Source: Crotophaga sulcirostris | Taxonomy: Eukaryota; Chordata; Aves; Cuculiformes; Crotophagidae | Length of the DNA: 64,000 nucleotides | Assembly: GCA_013397455.1 (NCBI GenBank) | Contig: VYZB01000375.1 | Span: 596,493-660,492, forward strand | Reading direction: 5' to 3' | Part shown: positions 27,163 to 39,620 of the stretch, one piece after another | How the letters are laid out: every line of letters starts with the position of its first letter | Position numbering within the stretch: the stretch's first letter is position 1 | Position numbers and translations under genes: made by a program | Notes under the pieces: generated by a model | Database searches by the model: none | What the model was told of the DNA's origin: nothing | What the model saw: only the letters and a program-made list of their open reading frames with translations

Positions 27163-27240
27163 CTTTATCTTATCTTTATCTATCTTTATCTTACCTTTAT
27201 ATATCTTTATCTTATCTTTATATATCTCTATCTTATTCTT
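27163..27240. repeat. TATCTT-type microsatellite
   Basis: About 78 nt of imperfect CTTTATCTTATC and CTTTATATAT units, giving an artefactual hydrophobic frame (LSLYISILFL) across it. Confidence 0.9.
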
Positions 27241-30200
27241 GCAGCAACCTGCTTGCAAGAAACTCTCCAGGTTTCTTCCTCCCAGCCTGAAGAAGGTGCA
27301 CCCCTCCCGGCGTGCCGCACAGCCACCAGCAAAGCAAAGCTTTCGAACCCTGCAGATGGAGCAGAGATTGACACCCACAAGGCAGCCTTTTCCTTGGTGC
27401 TGACAGATTGCCATTTAACCAGCAAGTTGGGAGAGCAAGTGTTCCTGTCCTCAGTCACCACGGAAAGACAAGGTTAACATTTGAAGTGATGGAGTACAGC
27501 GTATATTTCCCCACGCCGTAGACCCAGGACTCCACGCCACGTTTGAAAACACTTTAATTTCAGTGATGGATACAGGGAGCTCACTTTCCAGGCTATGAAC
27601 TCTTGACAGCTCCTCAGTTTAATACATCAGGAAAAGATTTACACCCCTCTCCCAACCCCCATCCACCTGAAGGAAAGAAAAACGTATATTTGGAGGAGAA
27701 AAAAAGAGGAGGGGAGGTATTTTATTACACTAGATGTCTTTTACAAGGGAAGTATTTTCAGCCATCTGCTCTAATTATTTCTCCTGTATTGGCCACCATC
27801 TTCATGCAACAATAGAAATAATTATCTCCTCAAGGGCAAAAAAAAAATATATTTACAAAAACAAACTAAAGTTGATTATTTTTAGCTCCTAGGGAAAAAA
27901 GAAACAACAAGCTACTTCTTAATGAAGGAGCAATTAGGAAGGTGGCTAGAACATCTATAATTAAAACAGACAAATTGGTGCAGGCTCCACCCTCCTATCC
28001 ATACTTGAAAGGGATGTAAATGCATATTATTTGCTAAAGTCAGTGGAGTTAGCATACAAAATGCTACCCAGTGCCCAGAAAGGCTGAGCCTGTCTCCTGA
28101 CATCACTCCCTGCCTGTCTTGCTTGTAGAACCTCTAAATCTTTGCCAAATTAACTGAGAAATGCTCACCACAATGGCAAAGTCATAGAATTTCAACCACC
28201 GTGGGTAGGTCTTCCTCTGTATAACCAGCATCCCTGAGACAAACACAGTAGGACACATAAGAATGCACATCATCACTCAAAGCCAAAAATAAAGTCCAAA
28301 ATAAAAACCAAAATAAGACTTTTGCAATTCTTTTTTTCATTCCTGGCAGTGTCTAAGGATTTTGCTAACAAAGAGAATAAAGGCTTATACACAGCTTCAT
28401 GGAAAAGGCAGAATAGAGTCATCTCAAAGAGGACAGTAAATACCTTCTATTTTGCAAAACCAAGTATGAATAGCAAGAAAAAAACACTCCCTATGAAGAA
28501 CACAGTGCAACACCTCATTTTGTAGACAAATACACGTATTTAAACATTCACACAGAAATGAGTAGCAGTTAGTTGACTGTGCTATGAAATTAAAGAATGG
28601 CTAGAGGGAAGCTGGTCAAGGCTAATAATGAATGCAGCAGCTCCCAAGACTTCTTCAAGCAGTCTCAGGACAGAAGGTACCGTCTAATGCTCATTACAGG
28701 AACACAGCAAATGAACATCAGCTGGGGTGGAAGAGCTGCAAACCATTCTGTACTTAAGGCAATTTCTCTCCCTTTTCAAAGAGGCCAGTTTTCACTAAGG
28801 AAAAGCAAAGCAGACAGAGATTAAGAGCTAGCAGGTTTGGTTTCTCTTGCCCAGGCATCAATTTCAGAGAAGCTTCCTTCAAACATAAAGTAGCCAGTAT
28901 TGCATTTCTTTGGAAATCCAAGCTTCAACACAAGGTTGGACAGTGGTCCTTACAATGTGACCAGCAGCCCCTTAAAGGATTTTCATTCACGTGCAGTTCC
29001 TTATGTCACTCCAACTTTGCCATTGAAGGAGGAATTTCTAAAGAGCTTTCTAAGCTGGATTTGAGGGAGTACAAAGTAACGGAAGGAGAACCTCTAGAGA
29101 GTCTTGCAATGGACAGAGTGCTTCTATAGTAAATGTGCTACGTTCACCTTTACCATTTCTAGTTCCATCTAGAAAGTCATTTGAAAGAAGAATACGGCAA
29201 AAAGGGGAGCTTATGTCAACCTCTTTAATTTTTCCCAGTCTTCCCTCAAAGACAGACAGCCTTTTAGATCCTGGGATTTCATCAGCTTCAGATGCTGAGA
29301 AATTTCTCACTCAGTTCAATTCTATGTGATGATGATCGTGAAAATAATATGATGTGACCACTGAGGTCCTTCTACTCTGAGTACTGGTGTTAAGACAGTC
29401 CCTAATGTCAGTTTATTAATGAGTAATAGGGTGGTAGTTTTTAGATGCTGGTATGACCTGCTTTGGCAAAACAGTTAAGAATTTTACTAGCTACCAGAGG
29501 CATGAAAGAAATTTCCCCTACAACTCATGCCACAGCAGAAACCACCTATGCTTAACTCAGGTGAGCAGACACTGGTAACCAAACTGGGCAACAAAGGTAG
29601 ACAGATAATGCCAGTTTCTGAAATAGATTACACAAAAAATAGCAGGAATGGTTTGTGTTTGGGTCACAAATCACTAACGAAGTAGCCTTACACACATTAA
29701 AAAGAAAAAGGAAGGAAAGATATCTAGAGAAATACACAATGGGAAAATATGAATCACTTATGTCAAAAGACAACATTATCCCCAAAAAGACTGGAAGTAC
29801 TGTAGCTATGGATAAACTAAGGTTGAAAACCAGCAGAATGCAGGAAACCAAACTGGCTTTTCCCTTAGGAATTGTCATGTTTGGCATGATTACCTGTGAT
29901 AAAACGAGCCTGGAACGTAACCCAACAAACCTTTTCCAAGGCCGTAAGAAGATATTTTTGTGAGCATCTATAACATCTGTTGCTATGTAAATTCTCTTTA
30001 CCTTTTATTAAGGCTATAAAATATAAGTAGCTTTAGCCTACCCAAGAGAGCCACATAGCACTTCCTTCATTAATGACTCCCATGAGCATCAATACAACAA
30101 GGACCAGAGATGGACACACGGCTGGACATGTGATCCAATACCTTTGTTTCTAATTGAGGTTGCCTGTACCCTGAGTTAAAAAGAAAGGATTACTTTTCCC

Positions 30201-31507
30201 TTTTTTACATTTTTTTCCAGCTGTCCTGCAAGAATCTTTCTGACTTCAACTGAGATGCACAGGCACAAGAGCAGAAGAATCTGGCTGAGCGCGTTCTCTC
30301 CAGGACTGATGAATGACCCTGGTCTCTCGCCAACTATTATAGGATAAATCTGTTTGCACACAAAAAATTGACCTGGGCTGGTGAGGTGGGACTAGAACCA
30401 GGAAACTGGCACGTCCCAGAGGTAAAAATGCATTTGCAGCCAACAGCATTAGTAACTCAAGACCATAAACAAGCGACGCTGTCATTAATTACTCGGACAG
30501 GGGCAGCCACAAAAGCAGTGAGAAGACCCAAAAGCCAACTGTAAATAGTTCGTCGAGCTGATTAGTTCAGGAAAAAAATGAGTGGGCAGTTTCGGAGGTC
30601 AGAGCCCATGGCACAAGTCAGTCTCAGGCCAATTTGCAACTGGACAATGGCATGAAAAACCGCTTAATTCCTGTTAAAAAAAAAAAAGTCCCAGAAAACT
30701 AAACCAGCAAAACCACTCCAAAAACAACTACTAAAAAAAAAAAAAGATTTTTCCAGCAGGGGAGTAATCACTGCAATTTCCAAGCACAGAAGGTAAGGTT
30801 CTTTGCACCAGAGGTATTTAATTAAGGACATGGAGTATTAGTTAGATCTAATGCTGTTTTCACAGGGAGGGCACTGAAAAGACATTGCTGTTTTCAGGGA
30901 GTGCATGTCCCAAATATAGCATGAGTCAGCTTCCTATATAGAAGCAACAAAGCTCACCAAAACACGAGGTAAAATACAAAATAATGGGGGGTTATGAGCT
31001 GTATTAAGCCACTCCATAATTAACCAAACCATGGGAAGCTCCAGGTCTATTTACCATACTCATATGGGTCCCAGAGTGTTGCTCTTGGGTCTCTCAGGGT
31101 CTTTTGAGATTTATAGTGGGATGCTGATCCTAGAATCAGAAATCTGAATTCCAAATATTATGGAAAATGCCCTGGAAGCAGAGGAAATATTGTGGAGCAC
31201 ACAAAGAGCCCTGTTTCACAACATGCAATTGCTCTCTACAGTAACTCGCTGCTAATCCATAAGAATCTTCCTAATATTCATTTATGGCCTGATATTCAGA
31301 GACAGTTTATTTCAGTGGAGATTATCCCAGTGCAGAGTTTTAATCACAAGCCCAACTTGCATGAAAATCCTGTGCATGTAAACACATTGGCAAATCCAGT
31401 GCAATCTTCAAATTTAGACACAACAGGAATGGTTTTCCCTTTCCAGAGCACAGTTAAAAGGGACACATAATTTAGACATCTCTCTAAACCAGTGATTTCT
31501 CAAAGGT

Positions 31508-31541
31508 TAAGTTAAATTAAAAATGAGTTAAATTAAAAATG
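31508..31541. repeat. Two-copy tandem repeat of about 16 nt
   Basis: GTTAAATTAAAAATGA occurs twice in direct succession, with a further AATTTAAC in the inverted sense just after. Confidence 0.65.
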
Positions 31542-32301
31542 GCAATTTAACGGTAATAAGAAAATTGCAACATTAAGTTGTTTACACAAGTGGAATAACC
31601 AAGCCTGGTGACTGTGCTGAACTTTGCAGTATGCACTGTGCAAATATTGTCTCACAAGCGAATGATCTTGACTTACTTTAACTAATCTGAGAGCAAATAC
31701 AGAGATTAGCTTAACAATTTTCCAACCACCTGCAGGAAAAGAAATCAAATTACATGCCAGCGTGTCAACAAGAAGAATTTCTGAACGAGTGCTACAGTAA
31801 ATGGGGTGAGAAGGAGGAGGGTGGTTGGTCCCAACAGTGTCAGTGGAGATCTGGTGGTGATGAGATTTTTGGATCATGCAAGAGAAAAGAAAAAACTTTG
31901 AGAGAGTCCCAAATCAGATGCAAGGATGGACTGGAGGTCAGAGCACTAATTCAGCTCTTGACTTTCACAGGGACACACAGGGAATACGAGTGAACTGATA
32001 CAGCAGCTCCACTGCAGCCCTGCTTTGCAAGAAGCTTGTGGTGACTTGCCAGGAAAAGACCAAAAAATGCTTTGGAAAGGGAAAATACTACATGAAGGCT
32101 ACAACTTGGTACATCCTATGCATAAATAAATCAAATAAACAGAAAAACTATACGATGCAGGAACAAAAAGAAAAATGGCACTGCTATACATGCATCCACA
32201 TCTCCTCAGCTACAGCAGTATCTGCATCAAAATATTTTGCCTACTCATTTTCACCTATTTGAAAGTTATTCTTAAAGCAAATTCCACATTTGTTACTCAA
32301 G

Positions 32302-32388
32302 TCACAGTATCACAGTATTACAGAGTTGCAAAGGACCTCTGAGATCATTGAGTCCAACCTAAAACCCAACACTAACACTAACACCAAC
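32302..32388 (-). mobile_element. CR1 LINE 3' end (TACTGTGA-tailed), short
   Basis: TCACAGTATCACAGTATTAC, then AAAGGACCTCTGAGATCATT and GAGTCCAACC. It is truncated after about 87 nt and runs straight into a CTTTAT-type simple repeat at 32388-32419. Confidence 0.85.
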
Positions 32389-32419
32389 TTTATCTTCATC
32401 TTTATCTTTACCTTTATTA
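32388..32419. repeat. CTTTAT-type simple repeat at a CR1 border
   Basis: TTTATCTTCATCTTTATCTT follows the broken end of the CR1 copy at 32302 directly. Confidence 0.75.
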
Positions 32420-32514
32420 GTCAGAAGTGAAGTTCTGAAGGAGGTTAGCAATCAGCTGCCTCTGCACACTTAAATAATAACCATCACCCTCAACACTGGG
32501 AGCCAGGGTCTGTC

Positions 32515-32976
32515 ATACAGTGTCCAGAGAAGGGCAACAAAGCTGTTGAAGGGTCTGGAGCACAAGTCTTCTGAGGAGTGGCTGGGGGAAATGGGATGGT
32601 TTAATCTGGAAAAAAAAAGGAGGCTGAGGGGACATCTTATTGCTCTCTGCAATTCCCTGAAAGGAGGTTGTAGTGAGGTAGGTCCTGGTCTCTTCTCCCA
32701 AGTAACAAGTGATAGGATGAGAGAAAGCAAACTCAAGTTGCACCAGGAAAAGTTTAGACTGGATATTATGGAAAATTTCTTCACCGAAAGGAGTGTCAAA
32801 CATTGGAACAGGCTGTCCAGAGAATTGGTGGAGTCCTCATCCCTGGAGGTGTTTAAAAGCTGGGTAGATGTGGTGCTTAAGGACATGGTTTAGTGATGTT
32901 GTTTGCAGTGTTAGGTTTACGGTTGGACTTGTTCATCTTAAAGATCTTTTCCATCCAAAGAAATTCAATGGTTTTA
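32515..32976 (+). mobile_element. CR1 LINE 3' fragment with ORF2 remnant
   Basis: The plus-strand frame 32546-32893 reads CR1 ORF2 C-terminus ([59 protein letters not shown], stop). The 3' end is diverged (AATTCAATGGTTTTA), so its terminal octamers are mutated. Confidence 0.9.
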
Positions 32977-33620
32977 AACCCCAGCCAATTTCACTGAAAC
33001 AGCATAGTAGTGTGTGTTCATAACAGCATGGCAACGCAAGCCAGCTGGTCAGAATCTGTCCCAAGGCTGCATCTGAAATGTGGGGATAGGAGCAGGTGTA
33101 AGCAGCAGAGGCTCAGCCAGTTCTCTAAGCTGCATCATCACCCCTAACTTATGTTGTGCTATAGGTGTGCAGGATTTGGGGCTCCCAGCAGCTGGTGAGA
33201 CTGCCCTGCTCCTGCAGAAGCAGGTGGCAGCAACCAGTGGTGCTGGTGGTAGATCTCGGTGATGGAGACTGAAGGGAGGTCCTGGGGAAGCCTGCACGTG
33301 CTTTTCCAATCCTGTACCTGCCCAGCAGGGAGAGAGTTCCACCCTGCCCCAGCTGTTATTTCAGTAATGCAAGCTTTTTAAACAGCTCAACCTAATCCGC
33401 GAGCTTTCAGAGTCCACTTCCAAATGCAATGTCCTGTTTAGTTTTAGCACATCAACAACATGCTTTCTTAGCCTATCTGTATGCATTATCTACTGCTGTA
33501 ATGTATCATGTACTGAACTACAGCATCATTACAGGTAAGTGCTCAGGTTTAAATGCAAACATAATTGCATAATGCGGTACAGCCAGGAAGAATAATGCAG
33601 GAAATAGAGCCAGTTCCATC

Positions 33621-33670
33621 TGATAGCGCAATCTGACTGGAACGCCGGCCGTTCGGATCCAACGCAAAGC
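33621..33670 (+). other. CpG-rich tRNA-like island (tentative)
   Basis: TAGCGCAATCTG (33624-33635) fits a Pol III A box at 11 of 12 positions, and GTTCGGATCC (33651-33660) fits a B box closely. Six CpG sites in about 40 nt stand out in this intron. The boxes are only about 27 nt apart and no cloverleaf can be folded, so at best it is a broken tRNA or a tRNA-derived SINE head. Confidence 0.22.
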
Positions 33671-34260
33671 CCAGATGGGGCAACCAAGAATAAAAGTGCT
33701 TTGTGGTATCTTTATTGTCATCATCAAAAACACTTATCTGCCAGAAAGGTAAAAAGGTGAAGATGGGACTCTTACAGAAAAGGTCACATAAGCAATAGAG
33801 TAACACTGGGTTATGATGGCTCGGAAGAGGTCATGCCTTAGCAAAGGTTACTTTGAGTTGAATTTGCCAAGTTCTAATGGAAATCTGAGCACTTTGTGGC
33901 ATTTAGAAGGCAGCTAACACCTATGCTATTTCTTTGCAGCCATACGTGTCTATTTAATTGTAATAAATCCAGAAAAACCCTTGAATCCTACTGCGCAAGG
34001 AGCTGCACAAACATAGGATAACCTTCTTGACACAAGATGCCTTCCCAAGGGGGACATGTCTACAGCAGATATCTACTTTTTAATACATTTATTTTATATA
34101 GCTAAAGTTAGAACTGATTCTCAATGCAATAGTGTTTCCATGGATTTAATTTTCTTTTTTTTTTTCCCCCCAGTTGTTTGAGTTCACAGTGCCACACAAT
34201 TTCAGCAGGGGTACAGACACCACTGTAACATAAGGCAGAAGGCAGCTGAAGCTAAATTAG

Positions 34261-34474
34261 AGTATCACAATATTACAAGGTTGGAAAGGACCTCTGAGAT
34301 CATCGAGTCCAACCTATAACTCAACACTAACACCAACTCATCATCTAAACCATGGCACTAAGTGCCTCATCCAATCTCCTCTTAAACACCTCCAGGGTTG
34401 GCGACTCCACCACCTCCCTGGGCAGCACATTCCAATGGCCAATCACCCTTTCAGTGAAGAACTTTTTCCTAATT
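34261..34474 (-). mobile_element. CR1 LINE 3' fragment (TACTGTGA-tailed)
   Basis: Opens AGTATCACAATATTACAAGG, then TGGAAAGGACCTCTGAGATC and CATCCAATCTCCTCTTAAAC, and stops at GTGAAGAACTTTTTCCTAAT. Confidence 0.9.
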
Positions 34475-34953
34475 TAATGCACTTTGTACTGAACCACTGT
34501 GCTATGAAGGACTACGCCTCCGCCAAAGAGCAGCATCACACACATTCTGGGATGGTAACCACTCTTGTCATTTCAAGAGATTTCAGCCCAAACATCACTG
34601 AAATCAGGAAACAAAATGAGAGTCTAGCATGAGAGAGAACCTCTCGACAAACCCACTGCCCTCTGAACTGAGAGGTCTTTGAGCTGAAAGCACAAACTGC
34701 TGCTGTTTGAACTATAAAGCCATGTCTTGCAGTGTTTAACAGCTCATCTTTGTTGGGAATGCAGATCCCCTGAAATAATGTACACTCCATGGCTTCCATT
34801 ATCTACTCTCTCACACACACACTTGTGTGCCTGTTAATCATTTAATAAAATCCAGGGTCCCTTTACCCAAGGAGCCTTGCTGGCACGTCCTTACCCCAGT
34901 ATCTCAATGCATGCAGAGTCTTAAGGATGCGGATGGGTATTCCTAAAGGCAGA

Positions 34954-35470
34954 TCATAGAATCATAGAATGGTTTGGGTTGGAAGGCACCTGAAAGATCA
35001 TCCAGTTCCAACTCCCCTGCCATGGGCAGGGACATCTCCCACTGGATCAAGGGGCTCAAAGCCCCATCCAACCTGGCCTTGAACACCTCCATGAGTTCTC
35101 TGAGCAACCTGGGCCAGTGCCTCACCACCCTCACAGCAAAACATTTCTTCCTAAGATCTCATCTCAATCTCCCCTCTTCCAACTTAAAACTGTTCCCCAT
35201 CACCCTATCCCTGCACTCCCTGATCAAGAGCCCCTCCCCAGCTTTCCTGGAGCCCCTTTCAGTACTGGAAGGCTGCTATTAAGTCTCCCCACATCTTTCT
35301 CCTCTCTAGGTCAAACAATCCCCACTCTCTCAGTCTTTCCTCATATGGGAGGTGCTTCAGCCACTTGGATCATCTTTGTGGCTTCCTCTGGTCTCATTCT
35401 AACAGATCCATGTCCTCCCTGTACTGAGGACTCCAGAACTGAACACAGTTCTCCAGGTGAGGTCTCACAA
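34954..35470 (-). mobile_element. CR1 LINE 3' fragment, 517 nt
   Basis: Starts TCATAGAATCATAGAATGGT and runs through CCATGGGCAGGGACATCTCC to TCTCCAGGTGAGGTCTCACA. It includes the region encoding the ORF2 C-terminus, broken by frameshifts. Confidence 0.92.
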
Positions 35471-36983
35471 GATCCAATTTCTTGATTTTTTTTCAGAGAG
35501 AGATGGGCATTGTCCAAAGTTGCACACCCAAACGAGGGTGTACGCACAGGATCCAAACCCAAAAAGCCCTATGCACTGCTAGCTACCACCACTCAGAGAA
35601 ACTTATCCAAAATTGTTATCCCACAGTACCTGCCTTCAGGTCCCTCAGGTACTGGGCAATCCAGAAACCACCTCTTCCAGACCTGAAAATGAACACTGAC
35701 CTGGGACCATGCAGCATTGCCTGGGCCATCTGAGCTATGAAACCACATTTTTACCTCCAGTGGCTCCATCTCCTGACTTACCCCTATGTTCACCCCAGTA
35801 GAGTTCCAAGAAAGGCTCTGCAAAGCAACAACGACTTGCTAAACAACTTCTGCACCAATTCATTTGGCACACGGGGGTTCAAGACAACAAGGAACTACGA
35901 CCCAGGAACAAGAATACTTAGACAGACTTTGGTCGACTCATGTCTATAATTAATACAGATTTGTTTCACACTCCTCTAAGCTGCTTTGCAAAGTTCAGTC
36001 TGAACATCCAAAGTCATGCTGCCATGCTGTGCATGCCCTTGTGAGCTTGTTGGTGAGCTCAGGGAAAACCTCTCCTCCACACTGAAAGCAAAAAATGCAT
36101 CTTCCATTCACCAAAGACAAGTTAAGGCAGGAGGAAAAAAAGGTGAATAAATGAGAGTTAGGGAGGGAAAGAGCAAAAGGGGGTGTGTGAAGAAGGGAGA
36201 ACAATAATACCTAAGTGGGTGAAGCTGACCCTGACCCCTGATCAGAATCACAGACCCAAAGATGATGTGCGAAAGCAGGAAAATAAATCAATAAGCAAAA
36301 CAGCAATCTCTTTCCTCAATTTTATTTGAGGAAGTCAAATTTACCGAGCTCCTCACAAGCTGTCTTTGGCTAAAATCACCACTAATGAGCCCTGACATTT
36401 GAAATTTAACTGAATATGAGCTAACAGCTCCCAGCCCTGCACCACCCATGAAGTTAACTGGGAATATTTTGTTAAAGCCATAGACGGGCTAAACTGCCTC
36501 TTTATTGAGAAGATGCAGCGTTCACGGGAAAGTGTTTATAGCATCCACTTCACCTGGTGCTTCCCGGTCCTCCAACGTCTGCTTTTCTTCATAGGGACCA
36601 CAGAGCACTTAGCCCCCTCTGCTCCTTCCCATCACTGTCATAATTATTTGCTAGTTTTTATGAGGTAGCCTTCTGATCCCTTAATGAAGTCCTTCGCTCT
36701 GCAGCTATTCACAAGGACAGATTGGACATGAGAGGCTTCCCCTTACGGAACTGCCAATCAGGGGAAGGTACCCAGCATTTAGCAAGCAGTGGTTAATTTA
36801 GCCTGTCACCCGGCTGTTACAGGCTCATCATGAAAACAGCTTGTTTTTACTGGCAAGCACATAAAATTAACCCTTTTCTTAAAGACAGAAGGAAGGCTGT
36901 TAATAGATTAATCAAGCACAGTGCTTGAATACGTTGTTTTCTCCTCCTGTTGCAGCAATTCCTTTTTTTAAATTTTTAATAAA

Positions 36984-37275
36984 TCATAGAACCATAGAAT
37001 TATAGAATCGTTGTGGTTGGGAAAGAGCTCTAAGATCACCAGGTCTAACCATCAACACACCACCATGCCCACTAAACCACATCCTGAAGTGTCACATCTA
37101 CACATTTTTTTAATACCTTCAGGAAAGGTGACTCTACCACCTCCCTGGGCAGCCCGTTCCAATGTTTCATCACTCTTTCCATGAAGAAATTTTTCCTAAT
37201 ATCCAATATAAACCTCCCCTGGTGAAACTTGAGGCCATTTCCTCTCGTCTTGTCGCTTGTTGCTTGGGAGAAGAC
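36984..37275 (-). mobile_element. CR1 LINE 3' fragment with ORF2 remnant
   Basis: TCATAGAACCATAGAATTAT at the 3' end. The minus frame 37305-37072 includes [20 protein letters not shown] and [20 protein letters not shown]. Confidence 0.9.
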
Positions 37276-37982
37276 TCTCTGAACTGAAATAGTACAGCAA
37301 TTCACTTATCCTCTAACTGCAAACCAAATTCACACTTCTTAGACTATGAAAAATCCTGTGATAGCACCAAGAGTAACAAAACTGGAACACAACCAAACTT
37401 TAATAAAACAACACAACAAATACAACTCATCTTTATTCCTTACCCTAAAGTCTGTACACAGAAGAAAGCTTACTGCAAGACCACACTTTTAAGGATTTGT
37501 TATCTTCAAGGTTTACCCAATTTTTTTCCTAAATGAAGTAAAACCCAACTGTGTCCCCCCCATACACACTCTATTCCAGCCTTCTTTTCACTTCCTGTGG
37601 GTTGGATGGGAAGACTGATCCTGCACTCACGGCTAGAGGACAGGCCAAGGTGGCAATCTCAGCTCTCTAAAGCTACATCCCTGTAGAAGTAGTATAACCC
37701 ATCACCCACCTCACACCAAATGCCACAAATGGCAGAGGCATTACACTAGGTTCAGGTATAGCCTACAAACTAGTAGAAACATTGTAGAGACAGAAAGAGA
37801 AGGAGATCCTGCTCCTCTGCATCCCATGGCTAAGGATAGCCAGCCCACCTGAGTTACTGGCCCATATTCTACCAGTGCTTATCCAACTGAGTAAATGTCC
37901 CTGAGAAATCAGTAACTTCGTGTATATACAGCAAGTTTCTGTCCTTCATAAACGCCTGTGGGTAAACTGCTGGTAATGTGAA

Positions 37983-38157
37983 TCATAGAATCTCTAAGGT
38001 TGGAAAGGACCTCTAAGATCATCCAGTTCAACCATTAGCCCAACACCACTGTGCCTACTAAACCACGTCCCTACAAGGTTTTTGAACACCACCAGGGTTG
38101 GTGACTCTACCACTTCCCTTGGCAGTCTGTTCCATTCTTTCACCACTCTTTCAGAAA
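37983..38157 (-). mobile_element. CR1 LINE 3' fragment, short
   Basis: TCATAGAATCTCTAAGGTTG, then GAAAGGACCTCTAAGATCAT and CACTTCCCTTGGCAGTCTGT. It encodes [19 protein letters not shown] on the minus strand. Confidence 0.88.
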
Positions 38158-39175
38158 GATCAGGAATGACTTGCAGGAACATGGAGCCACCATGGCAAAA
38201 AAAACACAGAAACAAAAGACACAAGAAAAGACACAAAAATCAGACAGTGATGTAGAGTCCTATGTTCGTGATGCAAGTGTCTGAAAGCATCTTCAGCCCA
38301 CAATACGCTTAAGGAGGGGCAAGACCTTCTCATTCATTAACCCATGCTCCAGGGCAGAACAGCAGCTCTGAGCTATGTGTATCCCCAAGAACCTCAGTCT
38401 TTTTCCAATTGAATTCAAGATGTGGAGATGGAGAAGTCTTCCCACTGACTTCACCCAGAGCCCAAGGCTGTGCACCCCAGGGTGGATCCAGACAACAAAC
38501 ACTCCCAGCTCCTTCCCCCACATCAGGAGTGAGTCTCACAGATGGAGAGTCAGGGCCATGCTTTCAACCACAGACAGTCCTTCCCCCTCCAAAATGGCCT
38601 GAACACCAAAGGGGTCAATTAGGGTCTCTGTCATAATTAAACAGGAAAGCGGTAGCAAGATTCTGTGCAAGATCCTGGGAGCAAACAGAGGGAAAATGTG
38701 TCCACAGTCCCTCAGGAAGGCTTCCCCACCCCCTCTTGACCTTAATTTGAGCCTTACTTTTGTGCCGGAAGGGAAAGATTTGCTTTCTGTTCCCTGGAGG
38801 AACGCCTCCAAAATGACACTTTTCTCTCCGAGTTTGTTTCTCTTAAGGATGGAGATGGAGGGGAGAGGAAAGCAGTTCTTGTTAAACCAAGTTGTGCTCA
38901 GTTTTGATTTCACGAGTGTGTTTAAATGCAAGTGGAAAGGCTTTGATGTGGTCTGGGTTACAGGGGACTGGTGTTCCATCATGAGGGTAACAGCATCCCA
39001 TCCAGGGTGTAACATTGTCCCACCCAGGGACTAATTTCCAATGAAGCAGTATGAGTGATGGGGAGAAGAGGACTCCCTGAAAAGGCACATACAATTTAGG
39101 AAGCAATATCCTCAGAGACACTAGAAAGATGGTGGGATTGAAAAAAAAAATTCCAAGGGGTTGTTCAAAACGGGG

Positions 39176-39463
39176 NNNNNNNNNNNNNNNNNNNNNNNNN
39201 NNNNNNNNNNNNNNNNNNNNNNNNNNNNNNNNNNNNNNNNNNNNNNNNNNNNNNNNNNNNNNNNNNNNNNNNNNNNNNNNNNNNNNNNNNNNNNNNNNNN
39301 NNNNNNNNNNNNNNNNNNNNNNNNNNNNNNNNNNNNNNNNNNNNNNNNNNNNNNNNNNNNNNNNNNNNNNNNNNNNNNNNNNNNNNNNNNNNNNNNNNNN
39401 NNNNNNNNNNNNNNNNNNNNNNNNNNNNNNNNNNNNNNNNNNNNNNNNNNNNNNNNNNNNNNN
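39176..39463. other. Assembly gap (288 N)
   Basis: Unknown bases. Flanked by GGGG on the left and an A/T and C run on the right, suggesting low-complexity content. Confidence 0.99.
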
Positions 39464-39550
39464 AAAATTTATTTATTTATTTACCCCCCCCTTTCAAAGC
39501 AAGGCCCTTATTTTCTCATTTAGTCCAACAGAGATTGTCCTCCTGCAATG

Positions 39551-39620
39551 ACCTTTTTTTTTTCGTTCTCTCTCTCCTACTCTCCTTCTTCCTCCCCCCT
39601 CCCTCTCGCTGCCTCCAGGC
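39551..39620. repeat. Polypyrimidine tract near an assembly gap
   Basis: About 70 nt almost wholly C and T on the plus strand, 90 nt from the gap end. A run of A/T (ATTTATTT) and seven C also flank the gap at 39464-39490. Confidence 0.8.

Noticed and set aside
27107..27403. 98-aa frame with a hydrophobic run resembling a membrane segment
   Set aside because: The hydrophobic run is translated microsatellite.
38536..39034. Overlapping open frames on both strands (159 aa minus, 112 aa plus)
   Set aside because: No domain, no repeated motif and no splice support; open on both strands, which fits chance in a stop-poor stretch.
39129..39551. 140-aa and 120-aa frames across N bases
   Set aside because: Artefact of the assembly gap.
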